Notes: a model not told the origin generated them from the sequence alone. A stretch of 64,000 nucleotides of DNA from Agarophyton chilense (GCA_030374765.1 JARGXX010000090.1:124001-188000), one strand, 5' to 3'. Positions 53,700-64,000 are shown, numbered from the stretch's first letter. Numbers and translations are program-made.

Positions 53700-54800
53700 G
53701 CCCCAAAAATTACCTATGCATTGGAGCAGGCGTGGACAACACGGAATATGTTCTGCTGGTAGGAGATGACTTATCGTCGTTCATCTGGCTTAGAGCGATA
53801 AGCTAAGCTATTGGCGAATTTGCAGCTTCGGTAATATCCTAATGGGTAGGTTCATTTGGCACCGTGCAGTGGATCGTAAATGATCAAGGGAAAAACTTCC
53901 CGAAAATCCTACATGAGGACATGATCAAGAAGTTTCGTTCGAGAAAGCACATTACCACGGAAAACAGTCCCTGGGCTAACGAAAAGGTGGAGCGGATCAA
54001 TAGACAAGTACTGCGGACGTGCAAAGCATTTCTCTTCGAGTGGGACCTAGCTTTACAAGATTGGCTTGCTTTGGTTGACTATGTTCAGAGTATGGTTAAT
54101 CAATACTCACTTCAGTGCCTTGGCTCCAGTATCCCAGACGTACTCAAAACTCTCCTAGAAATGTTTACTGCATTCATACCCACTTGTCCACTGATGTGTG
54201 CTCTCCTGAAAACCCGATACCATGATGCATGCAGCGATGATAAAGTACGGTGGCAGCAGTTGATGAATAATAAGGCCATCTAAGAATCCCTGGATGTTAT
54301 GCACAAAGTTGTGAACGATTCACCGCCACGCGCGCTCGCAAAATCCTCCTCCAAAACAGTAATACCAAAGTGCTCCCCGCTAATTTTGCGTCTGGAGATA
54401 TGATGCTGGTCAAACGAGACCAGCAGAGCAAGTGCCATAAGCTGCGCTTTTTGTGGAAATGACCGCGATGGATAACCAAGGTGGTCAGCTCATAGGTATT
54501 TGAGATAAAGAGATTGTTGGATCGAAAACGAAAAACCTTTAACGCTCGTCGCCTGCTCTGAATTGGCGCAGACGGCGAAGATCAGGAATTGAAACATGCT
54601 CTAGTCGCTCATGCGGAAGACTCAGAGGCAGTGTACCAAGATGTGAAAACCATTCAACATATTCGAAAGAAAGATCTAGCTTTGGAACCGCGAGTAGAAT
54701 AGAAAGGACTCTTTGATGCTGGAAACCGAATCTCGGAGCCCATCACTCAGTTGATTAAAGATGTTCCCCAACTGCTTGGCATTTTCTTGAAAACACCCCC
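53700..54800 (+). pseudogene. Decayed integrase with chromodomain-like tail, oomycete-like retroelement
   Basis: An integrase core unlike that of the neighbouring families: YVLLVGDDLSSFIWLRA, IVNDQGKNF and NSPWANEKVERINRQVLRTC give D, D and E, with the long frame at 53864-54283. Downstream are a KLRFLWK..RWITKV basic segment and a decayed chromodomain ending EPITQLIKDVPQLLGIFL near 54750-54790. The SPWANGxVERxNR signature is what I associate with retroelements of oomycetes and some algae. Several stops and no LTR are visible, so this is an old fragment. Confidence 0.7.
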
Positions 54801-55216
54801 AAACGAAGCCTGAAAGACGAAGCGCTTGGAATCTTTAATAATTATTGACCCCTAAAGGTAGATCAAGAATCGTGGGGCAATATAGCGGCTACGGCCTTCT
54901 GTTGGAAATGAAATGTATGTATGTGCATTGTTTTATCATGGTCTTCGGCCCTTTCCGTGGAAAGACCCGCAACTCAAGTTACACAAACGAGGTTGCTCTC
55001 TGAATGGCCCCGCGCCCTTGGCCAAAAAACAAAGACATATTCGCGAAACCGGTGAGTGCTAGATTCCTAGCCCTCAACATCGCTATTCTGAGGGGTACCA
55101 ACCGAGCGCGATGCGTTTAAAGAAGAGGCATCAAGAAGTAAAGAGAACAGGAAAATGGACTTGCCAGTCTATTCTCGCCTTTATTCTTCCTAGTCTACTA
55201 ACGCTTTTCCCTTGAG
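54801..55216. other. Gene-free stretch
   Basis: No open frame or repeat that I can support; it separates two decayed retroelement fragments. Confidence 0.5.
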
Positions 55217-55783
55217 ATGCCACAAGGTCCAATTATGGAAACGGTTCACACCTTAGACGTAGAACCAGACAATGAAACCGTATGTAGAAACTCTCTAGTA
55301 CATCAGTTGCCAGAAGAAAAAAATTCTTCCATTGGACAGCAATTTTCAAGCGTGGGAAACGAGATTGAGGTGTATTGGCCAGATGACAAGCAGTATTGCA
55401 AAGATGAAGTAACCACACACACCCAGAGAACTGAAAAGTACTCTGTGTGCTACTTTAACGGAGATAAAGAAGAGCTATGCCTGTAGGAAAAAGACTGGAA
55501 GTTTTTATCAGAAAAAGAAAAGGAGACTGTATCGGGATCTGACGGCAACGCAGAAGGAGGGACTAAATCGATGAAGGTAATACACGAAGCAGAAGTGCAA
55601 CACTCACCGAAACAGGAACTTCGCAGTGATGAGAAAGAGACCATTTGTAATTACTACGAGGATTTTGGGATTCTAGGGTTCACGCTCCACCAGGCCCATG
55701 GGCCCCCTTCTTACCCAACCGAAAATGCGTACTCCGAAGAAGAGAAGCTTTTAAAGAGGATTGTAAGAGATATTCCTGTCTAA
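55217..55783 (+). pseudogene. Tudor-like segment of a decayed copia-type element
   Basis: Open frames with IGQQFSSVGNEIEVYWPDDK followed by a KYSVCYFNGDKEELCL pattern, reminiscent of a Tudor/PWWP-like fold (G.EIEVYWP..D..Y..GDKE.L.L). It lies about 200 bp upstream of copia-like reverse transcriptase remnants on the same strand, so it may be the N-terminal or linker part of that polyprotein. Interrupted by a TAG at 55484. Confidence 0.4.
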
Positions 55784-55988
55784 GACATTCCTTCGAGTGC
55801 AAACATTGTGACTCGTCATTTATTTTACATAGTATAAAGGTGTGACGATGATTCTCTCACAATGGAAGCACGCATCGCCGTACATGAGAACAAAGACAGA
55901 GACAGAAAAATTCTGAAGACGTACTCTACCATACAGGCCCCTGTCGGAATTTTTAATTTTGCTCTCATTTGCAGTGACATTCAATTAG

Positions 55989-56680
55989 GAACTAGCAGAA
56001 ATCGATTTAAAGCACGCCTTTTTGCAGGATGAGTCTCAAAAAGACGTCTACATGATTCCACTGAGGGAATGCGGCACAACTTACAACCATTGCTGGTTAC
56101 TTCTGCCCGCAGCATATGGCCTCACAAATGTAGAAGCGGAGTGTCAGAAACTTATCGACGAAGTACTATTTCGCTTTGGTTTTCAGCAATGAATCTACAA
56201 TCCAAATCTGTTCAATCCAATCAGCAATGGTCGTACATGTATCTTGGCTGTTAAGGTGGTCGATGATATTCTCTTGACAGCCAAGATACGTGGTCGATGA
56301 CATTCTCTTAGCCCCGCCACGGCAGACACTGTCGGCAGTGATTATTCAAATATCCGAAGAATACTGTCTCCGCACTCTTTTCAAAGGACCGGGTCAACTG
56401 ATCTTTTATAGACCTCTAGTTCAGCAATACGGCGACGGTACTATCGCTGTGGATGTTGAGCAAAAAATGAAAAGCTACAAAACGTTTAAGATCAGCAGAC
56501 CAACACGTAAATAGTCTGAACAGCTTCTCGTTATTGAAGCATCTACCTTCCGCTCAATCAAAGGCACAATTGGGTGGTTAGGAATAGCTGCTTCGCCTTC
56601 TTGTGTTTATGCTTTCAGTTCGCTTCAGAAAAAGGGTTTTATGCCACTGGTGAGAGATACAGTGCGTTTCAAAAATATAT
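55989..56680 (+). pseudogene. Decayed Ty1/copia-like reverse transcriptase
   Basis: LAEIDLKHAFLQDESQKDVY, WLLLPAAYGLTNVEAECQKL and a VVDDILL catalytic-type motif identify copia-like reverse transcriptase. IKGTIGWLGIAASPSCVYAF near 56560 matches the connection to RNase H. Stops, frameshifts and a small duplication around the VVDDIL motif show decay. No LTR or ends are visible. Confidence 0.72.
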
Positions 56681-57051
56681 CCCTTGACAAAAACTGCGCC
56701 AAGAAGGAATTTCATGTACTGCAGAACACATTTCAAACAAAATAAAAACCACCAAGTCCACAACACTGTTTCAAAAGTATATCCATTACACAATCAATAG
56801 CTGAGCAATGGCTCGTGACCCATCTTTGATGCGCTCTGGATAGCTAAGAATAATGAACTTAGTAGGTAAGGGTATGATTCCAGCATATATAGTCCGAAAC
56901 CTCAAGCGGAGCAAAAAAACAATCAGCAACTTCATCAAAAATCGCACAACATACGGATCGAGGCATTCAACCGGCCATCTTACGTAGCTACTTGTAGCCG
57001 AAAAGCGTGGAATTAAGTCTGTTATAGTGAGATAGAGCGATGAATTAATTA
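56681..57051. other. Gene-free stretch upstream of the family D LTR
   Basis: No supportable feature. Confidence 0.45.
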
Positions 57052-57565
57052 TGCCACGTGGTGGACCTATATGCTTGCCTGCATGCGCCGTGTACTACAG
57101 TAGTTTAACTAGCAATTAGCTTAGTTTCTTACACATTTAGTATTATTTAGAAAGGAGTATGTAGATAGGGAGGCGCATCTCAAGTGCACCTCCTCCTGGC
57201 CACGTGCCAAGAAGAGCCACCGTAGGTCGAGTGGCTGGTAATATATGTATTTACCAAGCGTGACAATCTCTGGCACTGTTGTAAAGAAAAGCACCTTCTA
57301 GACTACTTTTACCCCTTTTCGTTTCTACAGTCGACCACAAAATTCAGACTAGTATCCTTACGGATTTCTGGACCCGCATGCGCTCTGCATCATCGTCTAC
57401 AAACGTAGTCACAGTAGCCCCGACGTTCCCCTTGCACTCTTCAGGAGCAGGTGCTGCCACCCCTTACAGGTATCTTCAATCTCCTCTTCCTAGGTCGAGC
57501 ATATCTCGCTCTCTCTAAGATTGTAAGATCTTAAAACCCTTGCTAACGTTTTGGTTTATACCACA
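57052..57565 (+). repeat. 5' LTR, family D
   Basis: TGCCACGTGG at the start and TTATACCACA at the end, three bases before the primer-binding site. The right border is firm; the left border rests on the TG start only, since no second LTR is in view. Confidence 0.6.
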
Positions 57566-57568
57566 TTA

Positions 57569-57586
57569 TGGTCTCTTGACTTAGAA
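57569..57586 (+). other. Primer-binding site, family D
   Basis: TGGTCTCTTGACTTAGAA, two bases different from families B and C. Confidence 0.82.
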
Positions 57587-57695
57587 ATTGGTGTTCACCG
57601 CGTTTTGAATTAAAAGGGAGGATTTAGAGTTTAATCCGTAACGTCTGGTTAAGGAGTCACTGAAACAGCAATCGATGACTCATTAGATTACCTCA

Positions 57696-57875
57696 ATGAA
57701 GCAATCATCAAAAACCGCGCCGAGAGGCATCATCAGGGCGCCTAGTGCACCATTTGGTGGTCTTCCTCCACGAAGTGGACTTGCACAACCAATCCTGAAC
57801 AACTCGGAGGAACTTCTTCGGAAACCGAGAACCACTCAAGTCAATACGGCAAATCCAGAGAGAAGAGGTCTCTAG
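57696..57875 (+). CDS. Family D ORF1
   Basis: A 59-residue ORF (MKQSSKTAPRG..) with QPILNNSEELLRKPR, aligned to QPILENPEELLRHPR of family C ORF1. It stops at TAG, four bases before the ATG of ORF2 (57880). Short, Pro/Arg-rich, function unknown. Confidence 0.5.
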   Translation: MKQSSKTAPRGIIRAPSAPFGGLPPRSGLAQPILNNSEELLRKPRTTQVNTANPERRGL

Positions 57876-57879
57876 ACAG

Positions 57880-58224
57880 ATGCCCGACATACAAATGCGG
57901 TCAGTTAAAAAAGAAGAACCTCCTGGTCCCCGTTTGGATATCTATGCAGTTACACGTGTGGTGTTTGATCATGTCTATCAGGACGTGATACACTGTGTGC
58001 CGGAATTTGTCATCGATTACATCGGAAACGAGGTAAGAGGACAAATCGACAAATTGGTGATTCTATCCTTACATAATCATGGTGTTTTAGAACTGGAATG
58101 GGAGGCGAACGCCAACACCGTGATGGTTGAGGCCCGAGCCCCGTTTCAAAAACTTCATGGTGTTTTCGGTGACCTCCAAACAATTCTGCTTATTTCGAAA
58201 ACTATTAAGAAGCCGCACGTCTAA
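57880..58224 (+). CDS. Family D ORF2
   Basis: An intact 114-residue ORF (MPDIQMRSVKKEEPPG..). RLDIYAVTRVVFDHVYQDVI aligns with SIDVDALSSIVVDRAAQELS of family C ORF2. Helical, no known domain. Probably an N-terminal gag-type or accessory protein. Confidence 0.5.
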   Translation: MPDIQMRSVKKEEPPGPRLDIYAVTRVVFDHVYQDVIHCVPEFVIDYIGNEVRGQIDKLVILSLHNHGVLELEWEANANTVMVEARAPFQKLHGVFGDLQTILLISKTIKKPHV

Positions 58225-58528
58225 TCTCGAATAGGGGCACAGACTGCAGCCACTGACGGCCCAGGGTATTATTACCCACCTAAATCTTTTGATAGAGCTG
58301 CACAGGGAACCTTTCGCGGGAAAGTTGGTGGTTGAGATGGGTCGTGCAGCTCGGAAGAAGAGCGACACCGGCAACCGTCTGGTAAATAAAGAAGAAAACC
58401 AAAAAGGCAAAGTGAAAGGAAAAACGGTCAGATCCTGACTCTTCGGGCTCGAAAACCGAATCGGGTTGGTCAACGGATGACAGCCAAAAAGATTCAAGGA
58501 AACGCAAGAACGATTCCCGTCGTAAGGA

Positions 58529-59338
58529 TTGGAAAATAACTGCAAAATTAAGGCCGAATGGTATGAATCGTCGGAGTCAAATTCCGAGAGCGATCTTGAC
58601 CTAAAGGTACTCTTTCCGTTGAACGACCTTTTTTCAAGGGCGTTCGACTATCACACGTATATGTCGGAGAACAAGAGCTATGAGTATGCCAAAGAGCTTT
58701 CTCACAAGATAATAAAGCCTCACCGGTAGCTTAGATTCCAGATGGGGGATCCCGTTTTTCGGGAGACGACCTCATCGCCATTACAGACTTCTTTCAGATG
58801 TTCGAAATAGCTTGTGACCAAAAGTGGTTTTCAGAAGATGCCGCAATGTGCTTATTCCAGTTTTTACTCAAAGGTCAGGCCGGAGACATGTTATACAGCC
58901 GCTTACAGGGCAATACCATGGCGAGGGATGATGATCAGAGAGAAGTGCTGACTACATATCCACAGGTGGTGAATTTCTTTTTGGTAACCTATTGCAGCTT
59001 ATGAGTTGGTTCAAGAGGCCTACTCTGAGGTGCTCACAAACCATCAACGACCAGGAAAACCCGAATTGCATTACGTACGCTCGCTCGGGCCGATGGCTTT
59101 TCGGTGCGGTAGCATTTTTACTACCACAAGGTTGGAGTCAATTTATGCTGATAACATTGACAAACCAATAAAGTCCCATGAAAGGCATTACCTTGGTACG
59201 AACCATAAGGTGGACTACATTGAACTGGTGCGTTATGCACAGGGCCTAGGGGAGACGCCACGAATGGGGAAAAGGACTGTTGCCCTCATACTGAAAGGGA
59301 CAAAGGATAAATCGAAACGGTCAGTCATCGACATCTAA
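58529..59338 (+). pseudogene. Family D gag, broken
   Basis: It begins with an acidic Ser-rich leader (SSESNSESDLDLK), then SRAFDYHTYMSENKSYEYAK, the capsid block shared by all four families. A stop at 58729 and frame changes near 58790 and 59005 split it. Later blocks (YPQVVNFFLVTY, RCGSIFTTTRLESIYADNID) match family C gag closely. The zinc knuckle is missing because the element is cut. Confidence 0.78.
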
Positions 59339-59488
59339 GAAGCATCCACGACCGATAACAGATTAGTTGGGCACAAACCTCATGAATAAGCGATTCATCT
59401 GAGCGATACCTCTCAGGTCAGAGAACATTTCTTACCCAGCTTCAAATGGCCCAAGTTCAGTTTCCGGTGAGTCATCGTCGGAACCACA

Positions 59489-59935
59489 TGTAACGCAATG
59501 ACGGGTTCAGTCAGCGTGCAGGTCTCGACCGGTGGTAGCGTGATAGAGCGGGTCCTAAGGTTCGAATCCTGGACGGCGGCACTCCCAGAGTACTTGGTGC
59601 AATGGGATGGCGTTTACTGCGTAGTCCTACAGGTTGGAGCTACGGAAACGATGGCTTGAAGACCAAAGGGTGGAACTAATATACCAAAGGGGGTTATTTA
59701 GTATCCTAACGGTGCCTACCGTACTCTAAGGAAGAAGCGTCACTTGAGCCAAGTAAATAGTAATGGCGAGGCGCTGAGATCTCCCTGGCACTGTAGTGTT
59801 AATCTACTACACTAATTAAATTGAAGTAATAATCTACATGAGTCCACCTGAGATCGACCCGTACACGTGTCACCTGCAAGACCCTTCAGGGCCCGGCGGC
59901 TTAGCGGGGTCAACCGGTATTATCTCTCCTTCACA
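59489..59935 (-). repeat. 3' LTR, family A, copy 3
   Basis: 447 bp, TGTAACGCAATG to CTTCACA on the plus strand, closely matching 3964-4410. Confidence 0.93.
59559..59569 (+). promoter_or_regulatory. Pol III B-box-like motif in family A LTR, second copy
   Basis: GGTTCGAATCC, unchanged between this LTR and 3964-4410 while surrounding bases differ at several positions. Confidence 0.3.
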
Positions 59936-59951
59936 TATCTCCCTCCTTAGG
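59936..59951 (-). other. Polypurine tract, family A copy 3
   Basis: Minus-strand CCTAAGGAGGGAGATA directly before the 3' LTR. Confidence 0.82.
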
Positions 59952-60275
59952 ATTCGACCGTCACGGCGAAGTCCAGATGGTTTCATAACTGCTCCAGGGG
60001 ACGGGTGCACTTCATTGCTCCCGGTACCATTGGGTGCGACGGTACGTCGCGTCGTCATCCCCTGCGGGGATGCGTGAGCTGACCATTGGCGCCGAAGGGC
60101 AATTAACTGGCCTAATGATTGAAACTGTCACGCGCCGTGAGCGCTGGCCATAAGTGCATCGCCGGCGTATTCCTCGCGTCGCATTGCAGAGACGCTCCAT
60201 TGGGTTCTTCATTCGTCTCCGTTCTTCCCATGGCGATCCTCCGCGCTTCTTACACCGTGGTTCACGCCTGTCAGT

Positions 60276-61891
60276 TTGTTCGGGTCAACTCCATTACTTC
60301 GCCTTTTCCTCGTGGTACCTTTCCATTGGTGGCGTGCGGTGCCGAAATCACCTTATAAGCCCGCCGGAGACGCCTTACTTCCTTCGGACTATGTCGCCTC
60401 CACCAGCTCCCCCATCTATTTCCCGGCGGACCACCCTGGGACCAGCGGTACTATGAGCTCCAACAACCCAGCGGGGAGCTCCTCGGGATACCAGATGGCC
60501 TACGAGCGTCCGGAGGATCGCTATGACCCCACCATCGGAAGAAACCCGCGGGCAGTGCGTTATGCCGTTTTTCCGTCCTCAGTGGAAGAATACCAAAGGT
60601 TTTGCATGTATTTCGACGCTCGAAGATTTGCCAAGATACCCGACTTCCGGAGAGGCAGCAAGAACGCGCGCAGCGTCTCTTGGTATAACCGATGGTGGCA
60701 TTGTTCTGTGGATCCGCGTTCGGCGACGCGATGCCGCACACTCGTCCAAGCGGGCATGCCGTACGTGCCCTGCAAAGAAGAAGCCGGCTACCAGTTCAGG
60801 GTGAACAAACTCCTTTCGGACCTATACATGGACTTCATCTCACCTCATGTGCGCTTTTCTCCGGCTGATCACAACCTCTTGGCGCTTACGTGTTTCCGGC
60901 CACCGTACGACCACTTATTCTAGATGTCCAACCGGGTCTATTGGAACGAGATGCATGAGCCCAATGGTCGTCTGCCTTAAGCCTTTTGGTTCCTCTTTTG
61001 TCGGCCCCAAGTGGAGTTCCACGAACATGAGTGCCGACAAACGCATTCCGTTCTAGCTTTCCCTGCCCCAGGAGGATGAGAACCAATGGGCCGTGTATTG
61101 GCGTGTCTCGTCGCTTCTTTTGGCTCCCACGCCTTCCGTAGTGGCGAACAACTCGTCCCAACTCATGGTCGCTGACCATGACCGAAGGTCCGCGATGTTC
61201 TGGCAGGTGCTCTTCGTGGAGTTCGGCAAGATGTTCCTTATGGCCTTTCTGGATACCGTGAAATACGTAATCCTGGTAATGTCCGTTGGCAAGAATGGAA
61301 GGTGTGGTACGATGAGAACATACCCGCTCCTCGAAGTCGCCTAATCTCACTCCCGGACATCATGATCCGTTTCCTAAGGAACCTGGGCATCAAAACATCG
61401 TCCGTGCGACCCAGTTAGACGTCAAGGAGACCGAGGCCCTGGATCATGTCCGACATGTAGAGTTGGGCACAGCTGCCGCGGCGGATCTCCGTCATGTCTG
61501 CCGTACCGTTGGTATCACGGCCTCGATATACATTGCGACAGTCCTGAGGAAAGCATGCTCCTGGGCGCGTCGCTTGGCTCGATACGCCGCGGTTGTCCAA
61601 TAGGGCCAGGACCTGAAGACCGCCATGGTCAACATCCTGCAGTAGAATGCGCAGGCGATATCCCAGAGGGTTACCGCCGATTTGAATGCCCGAAATGGTG
61701 TCAATTTAAGTGCCCGGGAGGTTTCCGATCGTGACAATAGTTCCTCAGGTGATTCCCCGCCGAAGAAGCGTGCTCAGCTCGCTGGGGCCGGTCCGGGTGG
61801 TCCAGCTGGCTCATCAGGTGACCCTAATCCCAGTTTCGCTCCTACAGATGCCAATGAAAACGACGGAGTTACTCCTGCGCCGCCCCAGTGA
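60276..61891 (+). pseudogene. Family A antisense ORF (aORF), longest copy, frameshifted
   Basis: Opposite strand to pol. The first block is open to TAG at 60921 (first ATG 60453): MSSNNPAGSSSGYQMA, YFDARRFAKIPDFRRGSKNA, SVSWYNRWWHCSV. A hydrophobic segment at about 61190-61270 (MFWQVLFVEFGKMFLMAFLD) corresponds to the Trp-rich hydrophobic segment of families B and C. The C-terminal block (SWARRLARYAAVVQ.., SPPKKRAQLAG) is in another frame, with TAG stops, and matches 7944-8490. The domain is not recognised. Confidence 0.7.
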
Positions 61892-62073
61892 GTCCTGTTG
61901 GTGTTCGAAGCGCTTCGGCGAACCTTGATGTCACACCGAGTGCTGTTAGGGCTCTTTTTGCTACTCGAGTAAGTAAAATAAAGTAGTACTTGTGCTTTCC
62001 CAAGGTCTTTCTTGTATCTCAAATATGCGTGCCCCGGGACGGCGTCCCATTTTGAGAGCGTCCCAGGTCTTCC

Positions 62074-62589
62074 TCAGTTGTCTCCGAAGTACTGAATTTG
62101 TTCTCTGATGCGGGAGCTACGATGAACCGTCGTGCTCCGGCGAACCGTCGTGTCGGGAGGCGGTTTGGGATTATTCGGGCCAATGGTTGGATTATTCGGG
62201 CCAATGGTTGGATTATTCGGGCCAATGGTTGGATTACTCAGACAAATGATTGCCCTTTCGTGAAGGCCGCGCTCCGACTGGCTGATTCTGCGCCAATAGC
62301 GGGCGACAAGATTAGCCCGAATGGTTTGAGGCTCTTGCCAATTATCTTCCTCAGGTGTGTAGCCGAACCAACGGACGCAATAGCGCATATTTCCATCTTC
62401 TCCCGTACCGGCTGAGATGATGCGCTCAGTCACATATTCCGGTTGGTTTCCATACTCCGGAAGGAGAGTGGGGTCCAGAGGGGCCAATCCATCGAAGTCC
62501 GTTGGGAGCGATGGGTCAAAGTAGTTGGCCTTGACCATCGTGTCTGTGGGGCTAGTCGAGTCCCATTTTAAGCCCGAGGTGTATTCCAA
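62074..62589 (-). pseudogene. Family A pol C-terminus with chromodomain (fragment)
   Basis: A 171-codon open fragment without its own start codon (leading codon TTG). The chromodomain reads YVTERIISAGTGEDGNMRYC, then VRWFGYTPEEDNWQEPQTI; the tail carries a sevenfold-residue repeat (PTIGPNN) and a basic SSRIREQ end. It matches 7280-7684. Chromodomains in chromoviruses direct integration to marked chromatin (family knowledge). Confidence 0.85.
62168..62230. repeat. 21-bp tandem repeat, three copies, in the pol tail
   Basis: GGATTATTCGGGCCAATGGTT in three exact tandem copies; on the coding strand each encodes seven residues (NNPTIGP). Copy 2 at 7580-7600 has a single unit, so the expansion is specific to copy 3. 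Confidence 0.9.
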
Positions 62590-62946
62590 CCAATATTTTT
62601 GTCAAGGAAATACAAAATAGAAACAGTTCTCAATAAAAAATTTCACTTCAACGGTATTCTGACCCTATAACATTCAACAACGTTTATTGGCCAAAACTAC
62701 TTCCCGTAGTAATCCTATCCGGAGAAATCTTTTGACTATTATTAATTTTTGATGGAAATAATATTCCCCTCATCAGCTTTCTTTGAGTCAGCTGCACGAA
62801 CATGCTCTTAAACACCCTTGGGATCTTTTATCCATTAGAAACTTACATTGATCCGATTATTTTTCTAATAAATCTTCAATGTTCATTATATTATTATTTT
62901 TCTCATCTTTTCTCTTCTGAAACATAGTTTTGTGATTCCATATATT

Positions 62947-63464
62947 TCATACAAATAAATAAATGTCTGCTTTTGAGCCAGTGGCATGTGGAGAAATATT
63001 AATTTTCTTTGCATTTAAAAGTAAAGAGAATTTTGTCTCAAGACCATAAAGCTTATGTTTGCAGCCAATACTCTTTTCATATTGGACGAAAATATTGTTG
63101 GGAGACAACATCCGTCGCGTATGTAACGAATTAAAATTTTTGATTCTCAAACTGCTGCGCAAAAAACGTTTCTTTGTACATAGCCCTTCAGTTTCATCGA
63201 CGTAGTTATTGTATCATAAATAGAAAGCAGAGCGGATAAAACTCATTATCAACCTCTCAGAAGTAGTCCCGTTCATGTTAAATAGTTTTTCTGAAAAAGT
63301 CCAACTTTCCTCCACGACACATGGTTGCCAACGTCATAAAAAAAATCTTTACCCGTACAAGAACATCGACGCGTTTTTCCATTATTGCAATCTCCTTCGA
63401 TTATTGTCGACACCCTATTCCACAAGGTGTCTAGTTCTTTTGCAGAAAACGTAGTCATTTTCAT
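62947..63464 (-). pseudogene. Decayed DDE transposase
   Basis: Two minus-strand pieces in different frames: MTTFSAKELDTLWNRVSTII with a TGKDFFY motif (63273-63464), and YATDVVSQQYFRP-type then CKHKLYGLETKFSLL sequence (62947-63160). The TDV..Q..FRP and GKHKLYGYK patterns are those of a DDE transposase group I associate with oomycetes and other protists. The D of YATDV is visible; the rest of the catalytic site is not. Strongly decayed and AT-rich. Confidence 0.45.
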
Positions 63465-64000
63465 GAGTGTATGTGATCGATTTTGGAAATAACACGAGTC
63501 ATAAATGAGACTTGCTGAATCGGTTTATTCGTCTGACTCACGGTTTTTTTAGGAGTACTGTTGTAATTTGTTTTCCTGCTCAAGCGCATTCTCGGTAAAA
63601 AGATTTACCTCTTGAGCTTCATGCTCGGGGGTAATATTGCTCATGTTTAAAAGGAGTGGAATGGAATTGGTAAAAATTAGAATTTGACGTAGTGTTATTT
63701 TTGAGAAGATCAACTTCTTTCATAAATACTGCTGTGATGCGTAGTTACTAGGTAATTGTATTTGAGACTTAATTGTTGTCTATATCAAGCCCCTCTCCAA
63801 GTCTTGCTTCAATATGGACTCCCTCGGCGCTGGACATTGAACTAAAAACATTACTGTACACATAGTTACACAGTGTAACATTCTCTGATATGCACGCTGA
63901 GTACCGTTCGGTGAGTCACGCGCAACCCTACTCAGAAAAAATCCGCACTGAAAGTTCTCTTTATTCTCTCTGAGAGTTTTGTTGTATTTTGTGTTGCTGT
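63465..64000. other. AT-rich gene-free end of the window
   Basis: No supportable gene or repeat seen. Confidence 0.5.

Larger units (their letters stand above)
57052..59488 (+). mobile_element. Ty3/gypsy retrotransposon, family D, cut by family A copy 3
   Basis: A 514-bp LTR, primer-binding site, ORF1, ORF2 and a broken gag. The sequence stops exactly where the family A LTR begins (59489). Pol and the 3' LTR are not in the window. Confidence 0.85.
59489..62600 (-). mobile_element. Ty3/gypsy retrotransposon, family A, copy 3 (3' half only)
   Basis: On the plus strand: 3' LTR (inverted), polypurine tract complement, the antisense ORF reading rightwards, then the C-terminal chromodomain of pol on the minus strand. 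The match to pol ends near 62600, so RT, integrase and the 5' half are gone. It inserted into, or is rearranged with, the family D element. Confidence 0.88.

Noticed and set aside
1..64000. Bacterial origin because of the rlmN gene.
   Set aside because: Sar1, SRR1, piggyBac-like and Ty3/gypsy sequences and nuclear-style targeting extensions show a eukaryotic nuclear genome.

Overview
The window is nuclear DNA of a eukaryote with very compact, apparently intronless genes. A plastid-type RlmN-like radical-SAM enzyme with a long N-terminal extension, a eukaryotic AroQ-type chorismate mutase, an SRR1-domain protein, and Ty3/gypsy and PIF/Harbinger elements all point to a photosynthetic eukaryote. 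A red alga (florideophyte, for example a Chondrus relative) is my best guess; it is inferred from gene style, not proven. No rRNA, tRNA or CRISPR was found.

Layout. (1) 1-9231: two copies of one Ty3/gypsy family (family A, LTR about 447 bp). A minus-strand element, cut by the window edge, is inserted into the reverse transcriptase region of an older plus-strand copy. (2) 9232-10569: decayed DNA without a gene. (3) 10570-16596: two PIF/Harbinger DNA transposons side by side, each with a transposase gene and a convergent SANT/Myb-like gene. The first has 23-bp terminal inverted repeats and a 3-bp ATT target duplication. (4) 16970-28078: an island of seven host genes: a coiled-coil protein, RlmN-like, a twin CX9C protein, Sar1 GTPase, SRR1-like, chorismate mutase and a two-pass membrane protein. 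(5) 28079-29776: a small terminal-inverted-repeat element, then the start of a piggyBac-like transposase gene. (6) 29777-40806: a complete 11.0-kb Ty3/gypsy element (family B) with a perfect AGAAA target duplication. (7) 41030-52197: a second complete 11.2-kb Ty3/gypsy element (family C), minus strand. (8) 52203-59488: another piggyBac-like piece, a truncated inverted family C copy, remnants of an oomycete-like integrase element and a copia-like element, and a family D element. (9) 59489-62600: the 3' half of a third family A copy. (10) 62600-64000: AT-rich DNA with a decayed DDE transposase.

The most interesting signal is in the Ty3/gypsy elements. Families A, B and C all carry, between pol and the 3' LTR, an extra gene on the opposite strand that converges on pol and starts beside or just inside the 3' LTR. 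Its products are related between families but match no retroviral protein I recognise. In several copies successive sense ORFs overlap as ATGA or TAATG, the arrangement known from termination-reinitiation in some viruses and retroelements. All five readable primer-binding sites share one sequence, TGGTCTCCCGACTTAGAA or a close variant.

Elements B and C sit in the same piggyBac-like reading frame. Removing each element plus one target-duplication copy makes the frame run on across the junctions. Nearly every element ORF carries stops or frameshifts, so most copies are probably dead. The PIF/Harbinger transposase at 15253-16386 is intact.
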